64,000 nucleotides of DNA. Source: Opitutus sp. GAS368 (lineage in GTDB: Bacteria > Verrucomicrobiota > Verrucomicrobiia > Opitutales > Opitutaceae). A program made the position numbers and the translations under genes. The stretch's first letter is position 1; each line of letters begins with the position of its first letter. Of the stretch, positions 38,201 to 46,820 are shown in pieces. The notes beneath the pieces were generated by a model. The model saw only the letters and a program-made list of their open reading frames with translations, searched no databases and was not told the origin of the DNA. The DNA is taken from positions 56,283 through 120,282 of the forward strand of contig CAMDOF010000003.1 of the NCBI GenBank assembly GCA_945903465.1, read 5' to 3'.

Positions 38201-38266
38201 GTGCGCTCCGCGCGCGGCTGGATCGGTCAGTGCTTCCTGCTCGCGGAAGCCGCGCGCAGAGCGCAC
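38201..38266. repeat. Long inverted repeat (19-bp arms)
   Basis: GTGCGCTCCGCGCGCGGCT (38201-38219) pairs with 38248-38266 at 18 of 19 positions, leaving a 28-nt loop. It lies in the 219-bp gap between the MFS and sugar-kinase genes and has the form of a REP-type element. Confidence 0.7.
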
Positions 38267-38325
38267 CGCCCACCCTTCAACCCGACCGAGCCGAAGCCAT
38301 CTTCAGGGTATCGGACCCAACCCGA

Positions 38326-39261
38326 ATGAAGCCAGCCTCACCCCATATTTTCACCCTGACTGGCAATCTTCTCGCGGAGCGCACCTTAGAATTTCCCCGC
38401 TGGGCCGCCGGCGCCACCCAGCGAGCTACCAGCGAGATTTTTCAAGTCGGCGGCAAAGGCATCAACGTCTCCAAAATGCTCAATCGCCTTGGCGTACCGA
38501 ATACCGCGCTCGGCTTCGTCGGCGGCCCAAGCGGACAGGCCTGCGCGGCCTGGCTCCAGCAACAACACTTGGCCCACTCTCTTTTTACCAGCGCAACAAC
38601 TACCCGCACTGGGACCGTCGTCCGCGACGCGAGTGGCGCCTGCCCCGAGACAACTTTCCTCGGACCAGACATCCCACCCGACGCGGTCGCATTACAAGCC
38701 TGTGCCACCTTTTTAGAAGAACAGCCCGCAAATCAAGTGCTGGCGATTTGCGGGAGTTTTCCCGGTTGGTCGCAAGCCGCGTTTGATCCGCTCCGAGCGG
38801 CCCTCGCCCACTGGGCAAACCGCGGCATCCTCATCGCCGATACCTACGGTCCGCCCCTCGCGTGGGCCGTGCAACACCCTCTCGCCCTCATTAAAATAAA
38901 CGCCGATGAATTTCGCGAATGGGGAGGCGAATTCGCAGGGAACCTCCCTTCGCTAGTCGCTCGCTGGGTGGTCAGCGATGGGAGCAAGACCGTTTGGCTG
39001 CGCGATACATCCAGTGGCCGCACCGAAACGATGTCGCCACCGCGCATCACCGAAGTTTCCGCGACGGGCTCCGGCGATGTCCTCCTGGCCGCCATCATCC
39101 ACGGCTGGATAATACAAGCGCTGCCCTTCCCTGAGGCCGTCGCCGCTGCCCTGCCCTTCGCCGCCGCCAACGCCGGACATGCCGGCATCGCCGAGTTCCC
39201 CGACCCGCCTAATGTTCCCACGACACGCCGCTCTCTTCTCCTTCAACCGCGCTCGCCATGA
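38326..39261 (+). CDS. PfkB-family sugar kinase (1-phosphofructokinase-like)
   Basis: Ribokinase-fold kinase of 311 residues. The N-terminal glycine-rich signature is FQVGGKGINVSKMLNRLG, typical of the phosphofructokinase/tagatose-kinase branch. The C-terminal motif is SATGSGDVLLAAI with the catalytic Asp, GSGD replacing the common GAGD. The substrate is probably a phosphorylated hexose. No PTS or transporter gene is adjacent to specify it. The ATG at 38326 gives the usual length. Confidence 0.85.
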   Translation: MKPASPHIFTLTGNLLAERTLEFPRWAAGATQRATSEIFQVGGKGINVSKMLNRLGVPNTALGFVGGPSGQACAAWLQQQHLAHSLFTSATTTRTGTVVRDASGACPETTFLGPDIPPDAVALQACATFLEEQPANQVLAICGSFPGWSQAAFDPLRAALAHWANRGILIADTYGPPLAWAVQHPLALIKINADEFREWGGEFAGNLPSLVARWVVSDGSKTVWLRDTSSGRTETMSPPRITEVSATGSGDVLLAAIIHGWIIQALPFPEAVAAALPFAAANAGHAGIAEFPDPPNVPTTRRSLLLQPRSP

Positions 39262-39402
39262 GCCTTGGCCCAAAACCGCCACCCGACTCTTGCGCCAGCG
39301 CCGCAGCATCGTCCAACGGCTAAAATCCCCCCGGAACCTTCCACCGATACCCTAAAAACCGCTCATCATCGCTAGCGCTCGCAATGATTTCCAAATAAAT
39401 CC

Positions 39403-39432
39403 TTGCGTTCACTTCCAGCAAACCGCTTATTC
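39403..39432 (+). promoter_or_regulatory. Possible sigma-70 promoter of rplU-rpmA
   Basis: TTGCGT at 39403-39408 and TTATTC at 39427-39432 are 18 bp apart, about 14 bp before the rplU ATG. Each has two mismatches to consensus, so this is only a candidate. Confidence 0.3.
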
Positions 39433-39445
39433 CGCAGTTTTATTT

Positions 39446-39760
39446 ATGAAAGCGACCATCAAAACCCAAGGCCAGCAGTTCACTGTGTCCGAGGGAGACA
39501 TTCTCATAGTCAACCGTTATCCCGGCACCGAAAAAGGTTCCATCGTCGAGATTAAGGACGTTTTGGCGGCTGGTGAGGGTGAATCCTATAAAGTCGGCAA
39601 GCCCACCCTCCCGGGCGCCTCGGTTTCCGCCACTATCTTGGAAAACAAGCGCGGCGATAAGGTGATCGTTTTCAAAAAGAAAAAGCGCAAGGGCATGGAG
39701 CGTAAACGCGGTCATCGCCAAGAGCTTTCCGTCATCAAGATCAATACGATTAACGCTTAA
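39446..39760 (+). CDS. rplU: 50S ribosomal protein L21
   Basis: 104-residue ribosomal protein. [20 protein letters not shown] at the start and [20 protein letters not shown] near the end match L21, whose basic tail contacts 23S rRNA. It is followed after 13 bp by rpmA, the standard order. Confidence 0.97.
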   Translation: MKATIKTQGQQFTVSEGDILIVNRYPGTEKGSIVEIKDVLAAGEGESYKVGKPTLPGASVSATILENKRGDKVIVFKKKKRKGMERKRGHRQELSVIKINTINA

Positions 39761-39773
39761 AGAGAACACTACC

Positions 39774-40019
39774 ATGGCGCACAAGAAAGGTCAGAGCACT
39801 ACAATGAACGGCCGCGACAGCCAGTCGAAGCGGTTGGGCGTGAAATTGTTTGGCGGTCAGTCCGCGATCGCGGGCAACATCATCGTTCGCCAGCGCGGGA
39901 CCAAACTCCATCCAGGCAAGAACGTCGGTCTCGGCCGCGATTTTACTCTTTTCGCCTTGAAAGACGGCACGATCAAATACGACAAGGCACACCGCAGCGT
40001 CTCCGTCGTCACCGCTTAA
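39774..40019 (+). CDS. rpmA: 50S ribosomal protein L27
   Basis: 81-residue ribosomal protein reaching the peptidyl-transferase centre. [20 protein letters not shown] and the conserved [19 protein letters not shown] are diagnostic. The N-terminus begins directly with AHKKG, without the cleaved extension seen in Firmicutes. A strong terminator follows 34 bp after the stop. Confidence 0.97.
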   Translation: MAHKKGQSTTMNGRDSQSKRLGVKLFGGQSAIAGNIIVRQRGTKLHPGKNVGLGRDFTLFALKDGTIKYDKAHRSVSVVTA

Positions 40020-40053
40020 GGCCCTCGCCCTCGCTTCTCGATCCACCACTCTC

Positions 40054-40083
40054 AAAGCCGATCGTTTTCGATCGGCTTTTTTT
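40054..40083 (+). terminator. Rho-independent terminator after rpmA
   Basis: AAAGCCGATCG pairs perfectly with CGATCGGCTTT around a TTTT loop and runs into a T-tract up to 40083. Confidence 0.95.
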
Positions 40084-40602
40084 GTGCATAGTTCCCGGTC
40101 TCGGGCACCGCGCCACCTGCACACGATCTGCTTTCGCGCAGCGCGCCGCGCTCCTTAAAAATTAGAGGCCCGATCCCCCCTTCCCCTTCACTCGGCTGAG
40201 TGCCGCCAGCTAAGGATTTCGCGGTTCAGGATCTCGCCGTGCGGTGTGTCTTTTCCAAGTCGAAAAAGGTAAACGTACACACCAGTCAGCGATCACCAAG
40301 GGAAACCTTCCGGCTCTTGGCGGGACATAATCAACCGACCGCTTGCCAGCCGCCCCACCTCGTCTGATTCAGAGGGCCGCCCGCGCCCGCTTTAGATGCC
40401 CCGTCAATCCCCTCGAGACCACCAAAAAAAACCCAGACAGACAGCCCCGCCTGATCAGAGACGCCCTGCCGCCTGTCGGACTTAGAAAATGAAGGCCCAC
40501 TGGTATCAATTCGTGGGGGATGTGCGTTCATGAAAAGTCGAATATTGAGCCACCCACGCCTTCAAGTGGCTAAGACCGACCGACGCCGAGGACTAACCAA
40601 CT
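40084..40602. other. Convergent intergenic region, no gene seen
   Basis: About 520 bp between rpmA and the end of the flagellin gene. There are scattered short inverted repeats (for example AGCCAC with GTGGCT at 40548-40571) but no good terminator for the minus strand, no tRNA and no convincing reading frame. The flagellin mRNA may have a long 3' end here. Confidence 0.45.
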
Positions 40603-41478
40603 TCACCCCTGGAGCAGCTTGAGCACGCTCTGGGGCGTTTGGTTGGCTTGCGCTCGCAACGCCGCTTCTGACTGCAGGAGAATATTAAATTTAGCAAATT
40701 GCGTCGCTTCATCGGCGGCGCCAACGTCAGTGATCCGCGCGGTCGCCGAGGTTAGATTCGCATGTTCCACCTGGAGGGTCGCTGACGATAGTTCGAGCTG
40801 GGACCGCGCAGCTCCCAGTGAGGCACGCGCTGCCTCGAGATGCTGCCGCCCGTTCGATATTTTCTGGAGCGCATCCGCATCCGCAACCGTCAACGTGAAA
40901 ACACCGGCGGAATCTTGACGGAAAGTCTCGAGCATCCCCCCCGTGCGAAGATTTGCGGCGGGCTCACCTTTTTCCTGGTCAAGAGAAGCCCCCTGAGCAC
41001 CGGGCCGTCCCGCGTCGTTTAGTCCGAATAACGGCCGACCGTTAAAAACAGCTGGCGATGCCGCGACCGCCTCGGAACCACCAATTTCCTCCCTAGCCCC
41101 GCCGATGATCCCGCGAAGTTGCTCCTGCAGGCCGCGAAACTCACGTGCATCAATCGCCGCGTCTTCCGGGCTCGCCGTCGCTTCTTGCTCAAGGTTTACG
41201 AGTTCAGCCATCCGCGAAAGCGCTTTCGCCATCCCGCCCATAAAGCCATCGGCGGTCTGCATCATGGAAACAGAGTTTTGCACATCCGCAAGCGCGGCCT
41301 TTACTCGCTCACCCTGCGCGTCGATCTTTCCCTCCATCGCAAGCCCCACGGCACCCGCCGTATCCAGGCTCTTGGCACTGGCGGAAAGGCGCGCGAGCGA
41401 GCGACCGAGAATCTCTTGGCTAGGATTTAAATGACGGGACGCTGCAATAAAAGAGGACTGGCTGTTAATAGCACTCAT
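40603..41478 (-). CDS. fliC: Flagellin, compact and divergent
   Basis: Filament subunit of 291 residues, enough for D0/D1 and only a small central domain. The C-terminal end is typical (ITDVGAADEATQFAKFNILL, AQANQTPQSVLKLLQG). The N-terminal D1 stretch that usually reads like RLSSGLRINSAKDDAAGLA is changed to RLSASAKSLDTAGAVGLA. It is the last gene of a run preceded by fliW and csrA, consistent with CsrA control of flagellin translation. The 37-bp gap before it is AT-rich and has no evident GGA motif or ribosome-binding site. ATG 41478 gives the normal flagellin N-terminus. Confidence 0.88.
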   Translation of the reverse strand: MSAINSQSSFIAASRHLNPSQEILGRSLARLSASAKSLDTAGAVGLAMEGKIDAQGERVKAALADVQNSVSMMQTADGFMGGMAKALSRMAELVNLEQEATASPEDAAIDAREFRGLQEQLRGIIGGAREEIGGSEAVAASPAVFNGRPLFGLNDAGRPGAQGASLDQEKGEPAANLRTGGMLETFRQDSAGVFTLTVADADALQKISNGRQHLEAARASLGAARSQLELSSATLQVEHANLTSATARITDVGAADEATQFAKFNILLQSEAALRAQANQTPQSVLKLLQG

Positions 41479-41515
41479 GAGAAAAAGGATAGAGAACAGA
41501 AAATGTTTTTTTAAA

Positions 41516-41782
41516 TTAGACAGAACTCGTCGCTGCCTTTGCAACAGACTTGGTACCAAACTTACCCAGCATAGGCGGTAAATCGCCAGGCTTCGGCGAG
41601 TGCACCGCCGCTGCCTGGTTACTGGCGGCGATGGCCACGAGAACTTCCTTGCGAAAGATCGCTATATCCCGGGGCGCCTGAATGCCGATCTTCACGATAT
41701 CTCCATCGATGCGAGAGATCCGGATCTCGATAGAGTCGCCAATCATGATCGACTCATTAACTTTGCGTGAAAGTACAAGCAT
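41516..41782 (-). CDS. csrA: RNA-binding translational regulator CsrA
   Basis: 88 residues: [20 protein letters not shown] opens the protein, with the RNA-contacting L4, R6 and R44 (IFRKEV) in place. The C-terminal ~30 residues extend beyond the 61-residue E. coli form, as in the CsrA proteins that bind FliW. It should repress flagellin translation until FliW is freed. It lies 7 bp after fliW. Confidence 0.96.
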   Translation of the reverse strand: MLVLSRKVNESIMIGDSIEIRISRIDGDIVKIGIQAPRDIAIFRKEVLVAIAASNQAAAVHSPKPGDLPPMLGKFGTKSVAKAATSSV

Positions 41783-41789
41783 AACGAAA

Positions 41790-42263
41790 TTAGGCTAAGC
41801 GAGCGACGGGCATCACCTGCGGGTTCTCGATAAGCGCGTGGTGCTCGCTATAGCGAGAATAATTTGCGACCACCAGTTGACGACCAATTCGGGTTCGCCG
41901 ATTGACCACGATCGGTCCGATAAGATTGACCGTCGCTTCCACCGGGTCGCGGCGCTTCAGCGTAACGACGTTAAGCACCATTACTTCAGAGGCAGTGACG
42001 ATACCCAGTTGCTCCGCATCGGCATCGAAAAGTTCCGGCTCATAGCCAGATACAATCCCACCGGGTTCGATCACGATAAAATGCAGAACATCCGCGGTAT
42101 CGAGATTGCAGAGCTTCATCCAGAGAAACGGCAAATGATCAGGCATGTACAGAAGCTCGGCGCGCTTATAGGCCCCAAAGCCAATGATGCCATTCGGCAA
42201 AATAATCTCGTTATCGGGTGGTGTATCAAAATCAGTCGGATAGATGGCGGGAAGTACTTTCAT
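41790..42263 (-). CDS. fliW: Flagellar assembly factor FliW
   Basis: 157-residue beta-barrel protein that binds both CsrA and flagellin. Patterns: the [20 protein letters not shown] region, [20 protein letters not shown] and [20 protein letters not shown]. Gene order flgL-fliW-csrA-flagellin matches the partner-switch module known from Bacillus and Campylobacter relatives. Confidence 0.95.
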   Translation of the reverse strand: MKVLPAIYPTDFDTPPDNEIILPNGIIGFGAYKRAELLYMPDHLPFLWMKLCNLDTADVLHFIVIEPGGIVSGYEPELFDADAEQLGIVTASEVMVLNVVTLKRRDPVEATVNLIGPIVVNRRTRIGRQLVVANYSRYSEHHALIENPQVMPVARLA

Positions 42264-42275
42264 AAGGCGTACACG

Positions 42276-43172
42276 TTAGCGGATATAATCAAGGAGGGAA
42301 ATTTTCATAATATTCGCCGCCGATTGGAGGGCGGCTTGGTAAGCGGTCTGCGTCTGGCTGAGTTTTACAATCGCCGTGGGCAAATCGGTGTCGATCTCAC
42401 TGGAAACAAGCGACTGCAGGCTCAGCGATCGGTCCGCGAGTTGCGCTTGCGCTGCTTCTATCCGCGCCTGCACTCCGCCCTGTTCAGCGATCGCGGAAAC
42501 AAGGGCGTCTTCCGAACCCACGAGGTGCCCCTGAGCCGTCGCGACGGCAGCGGGCTGGTTAGCCCGGAGGGCTTCGCGAAGAGCCACCAACTGATTCATG
42601 AAATCACGCATGCCCACGTTGGTCACGCCATCTGTCGTCGGCGCGAGCGTCGCATTCTCGGTGAGAGGCAAAGCCGCCCGCTCTGAATCACCTTGATAGG
42701 CAACCGCGGTAACTTGGCCGGCCGAGTCGCGGGTCGCCGCAAATGCGGGCGCACTCACCGCTGTCCCCGCGTAGAGATAATCGGCGCCCAAGCGACTGTT
42801 GCCAATTTGCACCGCCTGCTCGATGAGCTGATTGACTTCGAAAGCGTAGGCCTGCGCCGCGCTCGAACTCAGCGTGCCTCCACCGAGCGTACCAATCTCG
42901 GTCGCTCGGTCGGAAACTTTCTTGAGCCCCTGCAATCCGGCATAGGAAGCCTGACTGAGGTTCAGCGCGCGGGTCGCATTCGCTTTAAACTGAGTCACTT
43001 GCCGCTGCGAGCTCTCCAGATTGAGGACGCGGCCGACCGCGGCCGGATCATCTTCCGGCTGGGAAATACGCAGGCCCGTACCGACCGCAGTTTGCAATTT
43101 CGACTGCTGGACGCCGAGTTGCTGAATCTGGCGCACCAAATTTTCAGAAATAGTATGTGTGGCGAGGCGCAT
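42276..43172 (-). CDS. flgL: Hook-filament junction protein FlgL
   Basis: 298 residues. MRLATHTISENLVRQIQQLG and RISQPEDDPAAVGRVLNLES mark the flagellin-like N-terminus; QTAYQAALQSAANIMKISLL the C-terminal D0 helix. It forms the junction layer that the filament grows on. It ends 12 bp before fliW. A 149-bp gap separates its start from flgK. Confidence 0.93.
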   Translation of the reverse strand: MRLATHTISENLVRQIQQLGVQQSKLQTAVGTGLRISQPEDDPAAVGRVLNLESSQRQVTQFKANATRALNLSQASYAGLQGLKKVSDRATEIGTLGGGTLSSSAAQAYAFEVNQLIEQAVQIGNSRLGADYLYAGTAVSAPAFAATRDSAGQVTAVAYQGDSERAALPLTENATLAPTTDGVTNVGMRDFMNQLVALREALRANQPAAVATAQGHLVGSEDALVSAIAEQGGVQARIEAAQAQLADRSLSLQSLVSSEIDTDLPTAIVKLSQTQTAYQAALQSAANIMKISLLDYIR

Positions 43173-43321
43173 GAGATTAAAAATTTACAAGGAGCACCAA
43201 CGAATCTTCGCCTTGGTAGCGAACCTGAGAGCCGCAGAACGACCGGCGGGGGCGGGAGGGGAATGCATGGGCAGTTGCTTTCCGATAAAAAGGGGAGCGG
43301 CGTATCTCACGATCACGGACA

Positions 43322-44734
43322 TCATGTTCCCAAGCGGTTGACCACCCCGTCGAGCAACTCATCGATGACACTGAAGACCCGCGAAGACGCCTGAAAAGCT
43401 CTCTGGAATTTCATGAGATCGGCCATCTCTTCGTCCAAAGAAACTCCACTCACATTATCCCTTTGCGAGCGAATGAGACGCTCAATACTCGCCTGATCAT
43501 CAATCCGGGAGTTGGCGCTTTCGAGTGCCTGGCCGAGTTCGCTGACGGCTCCGCTATAAAACTGCCCCAAGGTACCATCGATGGGATCGGCGGGGATTCC
43601 CGCGGTTGAAAACCGGCGAGAGGCAAGTTGGGCGATCGCTAGAGCGATCGTGTTGGCCCCGGCCGCGCCATCGCTCGCCCGAAGATTGGCAACCGTGACA
43701 CTCGGATCTAAGCTCATGGAACCCGCCGTGAGGCCCGTATCTTTAAAGAAATTACCGCTCGCGCCCGTCGGATTGTAGATCGCGTTAACCGCTGTGACGA
43801 GCTGGCTCGAAAGCGTGTCGAGCCGGTCACGCAACGTCTGGACGCCGCCATCCCGCGCCGTGAGGGCACCCTTAATGGATCCCCCGGCGACCATCAGCGG
43901 AGTCGCTGGGGCACCCGCGCTCAACTGCGCACCATCAAAAGTCACCGCGCCGGTCGCCACGGCTAGATCTACCAGCATCACATCACCACCGTTCGCATCC
44001 TTCGCCGATATTTGAACTTGGCCATCCGCGGTATCCCGCAACTCCACGGGAAGCTTCGCCGCCAATTCCTCAATCTTCGCCTGCCGTTGATCGCGCAAAT
44101 CGACGGCCGAACCCGGAGCGTTAACCTCAAAACGGCAAATCTGCCCGTTCAATGTCGCGATAGTCCCGAGTAAAGTGTTCGCCGACCTGACATCGTTGGC
44201 GATCTGTCCATCGAGATCATCCTGAACCTGCGCGAGGCGAGTGTCCGTCTGCTGAAACCGATCAGAAAGCATCGCAACCGCCTGCAGCACCGACTGGCGA
44301 CCGCCGACATCGGTCGGACTAGCGGCAAAAGTCTGGAAGGCGTTAAAGAATCGATCGAGGGAAGCCCCCAGCCCATTGCCACCGGCTCCCGTGCTGTCGG
44401 CCGCACCGGCCGTGCTGATCGTCTGGCCAAGTCCAGCTTGAGCGCGCTGGTAACCGGCTTGCTCGGCTTGGAGTCCAGCTTGGACAGAGACCTCCCTCAT
44501 GACCTGCCGGTCGAGCAAGGAGTCGCGGAGTTGTTCGACCCCGAGCGCCTCAAGACCGAGGCTTTCCACACCCGTAGCCGTCAGCGTTGTGCCGCGGTCG
44601 CCTAACACGACGCGCTGCCGCGCATAGTTCGCGTTATTTACGTTGGCTAAATTCTTCCCCGCGATCTCCAATGCGCGCCCCTGCGCATTAATGGCTTTTA
44701 CGGTGTTGTGAAGACTGGAAAAGAGTCCGGACAT
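43322..44734 (-). CDS. flgK: Hook-filament junction protein FlgK
   Basis: 470 residues. The N-terminus has LFSSLHNTVKAINAQGRALE and AGKNLANVNNANYARQRVVL, the rod/hook family D0 pattern; the C-terminus has VSLDEEMADLMKFQRAFQAS and VIDELLDGVVNRLG. The middle is Ala/Gly-rich and variable, as usual. FlgK is the first junction protein, exported by the flagellar apparatus. Its likely chaperone FlgN is encoded 30 bp upstream. Confidence 0.95.
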   Translation of the reverse strand: MSGLFSSLHNTVKAINAQGRALEIAGKNLANVNNANYARQRVVLGDRGTTLTATGVESLGLEALGVEQLRDSLLDRQVMREVSVQAGLQAEQAGYQRAQAGLGQTISTAGAADSTGAGGNGLGASLDRFFNAFQTFAASPTDVGGRQSVLQAVAMLSDRFQQTDTRLAQVQDDLDGQIANDVRSANTLLGTIATLNGQICRFEVNAPGSAVDLRDQRQAKIEELAAKLPVELRDTADGQVQISAKDANGGDVMLVDLAVATGAVTFDGAQLSAGAPATPLMVAGGSIKGALTARDGGVQTLRDRLDTLSSQLVTAVNAIYNPTGASGNFFKDTGLTAGSMSLDPSVTVANLRASDGAAGANTIALAIAQLASRRFSTAGIPADPIDGTLGQFYSGAVSELGQALESANSRIDDQASIERLIRSQRDNVSGVSLDEEMADLMKFQRAFQASSRVFSVIDELLDGVVNRLGT

Positions 44735-44764
44735 ATCGGGATTCGTTTGTCGCTAAAAATTTAA

Positions 44765-45268
44765 TTAACCGGCTATCTGGAGCGAGCCCGGGGCGCGCGC
44801 GGTACCGACCGAAACCCGCCCCCTGGCCGAATAGGTCCGGTTGAAAGCTTGGGGACGAATCCTCGCCAACGTTTCCTGATGAACCTCCACCGTCCGCAAC
44901 AACAGCGCGTGATTGTGCCGGCTCATGCGACGAACTCTCAGGATGAGAGCGTTAATTTCATTGATCAGAGCGTCGAGCAGCGGGCGGGCGTTCACTTCGA
45001 CGCACGGGAAAAGCGAGCGGAGCGACGAGCTCGAAGGCCGGTCATTTTCCGTGGCGAAGGCCGCGACGGACTCTTCTCGGCGCGTCCGCGCTTCGGCCAA
45101 AATTACCCCGTGCCGGTCGATCTCGCCAACAAGCTGCAACACGGTATCGACGTCGCGATCAAAAATCGCGCGTTGCTGCGTTTCAAAGAAATGCAGTAAG
45201 CCACCATAACCCGCGAGTTCTTCGCGTAGATAGTCAGCAATCATTTCCCAGTGGATAGTTGTAGTCAT
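44765..45268 (-). CDS. flgN: FlgN-type export chaperone
   Basis: 167-residue helical cytosolic protein. The repeated long helices (LREELAGYGGLLHFFETQQR, VLQLVGEIDRHGVILAEART and HNHALLLRTVEVHQETLARI) and the place just before flgK identify the chaperone of the hook-junction proteins. Sequence identity in this family is low, so the call rests partly on position. Confidence 0.8.
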   Translation of the reverse strand: MTTTIHWEMIADYLREELAGYGGLLHFFETQQRAIFDRDVDTVLQLVGEIDRHGVILAEARTRREESVAAFATENDRPSSSSLRSLFPCVEVNARPLLDALINEINALILRVRRMSRHNHALLLRTVEVHQETLARIRPQAFNRTYSARGRVSVGTARAPGSLQIAG

Positions 45269-45282
45269 TGATAAGGGACAGT

Positions 45283-45693
45283 TTATGAAGATCGATCAGA
45301 AGATGAAATGGCACCGACCGCGGTTGTCTCGCCACTCGGCGCCAGCCCGCGCGGCGTCAATTGTTTCTCGAGCATCCGGCCCAGGCCAAGACCCGGTCCA
45401 GCGGTGAGTTGTTGGGCGAAAGAATCCGTCAGCATATCGCCATAGACGTTGGCCGAAGGTCCGGATTTTTCCGATCCGAGCATCGAGGTCATCGTTTTAC
45501 TTAATAATTGCCGAACAAGAATGGCTTCAAATTGCTGCGAGACGGCGGCCCGTTGCTCACCCGCCGAAGCATTACGCAGCGCGGCGCCCGTCAGCGGCTT
45601 GCGGTGAGCGGGCTCGCTCCTCGAAGCGGCCAGGTCCTGCAACTTTTCGACGGACCCCAACGATGACAGATTAGTAATCGAAGCAATATTCAT
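45283..45693 (-). CDS. flgJ: Rod-binding protein, FlgJ N-terminal type
   Basis: 136 residues covering only the rod-capping domain: AAVSQQFEAILVRQLLSKTM, a SGPSANVYGDMLTDSFAQQL block and GLGRMLEKQL. The muramidase domain of enterobacterial FlgJ is absent, as in many phyla, so peptidoglycan must be opened by another enzyme. It lies 3 bp after flgI. Confidence 0.88.
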   Translation of the reverse strand: MNIASITNLSSLGSVEKLQDLAASRSEPAHRKPLTGAALRNASAGEQRAAVSQQFEAILVRQLLSKTMTSMLGSEKSGPSANVYGDMLTDSFAQQLTAGPGLGLGRMLEKQLTPRGLAPSGETTAVGAISSSDRSS

Positions 45694-45696
45694 GAA

Positions 45697-46803
45697 TCAA
45701 TTGATGACGAGTTCAGCCTGGAGCGCGCCGCTGCGTTTAAGGGTTTGGAAAATGGCCATCATCTCGCGGGTCGAAACCCCCAAGGCATTTAAGGCGGCCG
45801 CGAGGCGCTCGATCGTCGGCTGTTCAGCGAAGACGATTAAATTACCCTTGCCCTCGTTGACCGCGGTCTGAGTGCTCTGCACGGCCGTCGTCTGACCAGA
45901 ATTATTAAACGCGCTCGGCTGGCTCACCCCTTGTTGATTCGTCACCGTAATCGTCAGCGAGCCGTGGGCAATTGCGACGTAGGATAAACGCACCGTAGAT
46001 GTGGCCACGATTGTTCCGGTCCGCTCGTTGATCACAATGCGGGCGAGCGTATCGGGAACGCTCTCAACCTGGCCAAGTTCAGCAATGAAGGCGACGTCGC
46101 GCCCTTGAAACGCCGGCGGCAGCACGACTCTCAGGGTCGCGGCATCGACCGGCGTCGTGCTCAAAGGCCAAAGCGCATTAATGGCCTCGGCCATCCGCGC
46201 GGCAGAGGTAAAATCAGGATTGTGCAGCAGCAGCCGCACCGTGTTGTCGCGGACAAAGGTCGCCGGGATTTCTCGCTCGACGATCGCTCCGCTCGAGATG
46301 TTACCGACCGTCGGATGATTTTTCTGAATCGTCGCCCCACCACCTCCACCACTCCCACCAAGAAAACCGCCAATCGCCACCGGACCCTGCGCCACGGCAT
46401 AAACCCGTCCGTCCGCACCCATCAGCGGGCTCTGCAGAAGCACCCCGCCCTGGAGCGATTTCGCGTCGCCCATCGAAGCTACATTAACATCGATCTTTGC
46501 ACCCGGCTTCAGAAACGCGCCGATCTCACAGGTCAACATCACCGCGGCCACGTTCTTCGCCTTAATATCCGACGCTTCAAGCGTCATCCCAAAGCGCTGC
46601 AGCGTATTTGCCACCGCTCGCAGCGTCGACGTCGCATTGCTGTCACCATCGCCAGCCAGCCCCACGACTAACCCGTAGCCGATCAGCTGATTATCACGGC
46701 CACCTTCCACCAACGCCAAATCCTTCACCCGCGAGGCGGAAAGGGCTAACGGCGCGAGCAGTGCGAGCGTGAGCGTGAGCAAAATTTTATGAATCCGGTT
46801 CAT
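45697..46803 (-). CDS. flgI: Flagellar P-ring protein FlgI
   Basis: Periplasmic ring protein of 368 residues with a Sec signal peptide (ILLTLTLALLAPLALSA). Conserved blocks: RDNQLIGYGLVVGLAGDGDS, MTLEASDIKAKNVAAVMLTC, GSGGGGGATIQKNHPTVG and VRLSYVAIAHGSLTITVTNQ. The ATG at 46803 starts the signal peptide and has AGAGGT upstream. Presence of P- and L-rings indicates a Gram-negative envelope. Confidence 0.96.
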   Translation of the reverse strand: MNRIHKILLTLTLALLAPLALSASRVKDLALVEGGRDNQLIGYGLVVGLAGDGDSNATSTLRAVANTLQRFGMTLEASDIKAKNVAAVMLTCEIGAFLKPGAKIDVNVASMGDAKSLQGGVLLQSPLMGADGRVYAVAQGPVAIGGFLGGSGGGGGATIQKNHPTVGNISSGAIVEREIPATFVRDNTVRLLLHNPDFTSAARMAEAINALWPLSTTPVDAATLRVVLPPAFQGRDVAFIAELGQVESVPDTLARIVINERTGTIVATSTVRLSYVAIAHGSLTITVTNQQGVSQPSAFNNSGQTTAVQSTQTAVNEGKGNLIVFAEQPTIERLAAALNALGVSTREMMAIFQTLKRSGALQAELVIN

Positions 46804-46820
46804 GGTGAGATTACCTCTGG

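Noticed and set aside
40331..40531. 66-codon minus-strand frame after flagellin
   Set aside because: No recognisable sequence pattern or ribosome-binding site.
40084..40602. Riboswitch or tRNA in the rpmA-flagellin gap
   Set aside because: No tRNA arm pattern or known aptamer core could be followed by eye, and both flanking genes point into the gap.
43282..43288. CCGATAA, like a sigma-28 -10 element, in the flgK-flgL gap
   Set aside because: It is on the + strand, opposite to the flagellar genes, and has no TAAA-type -35 upstream.
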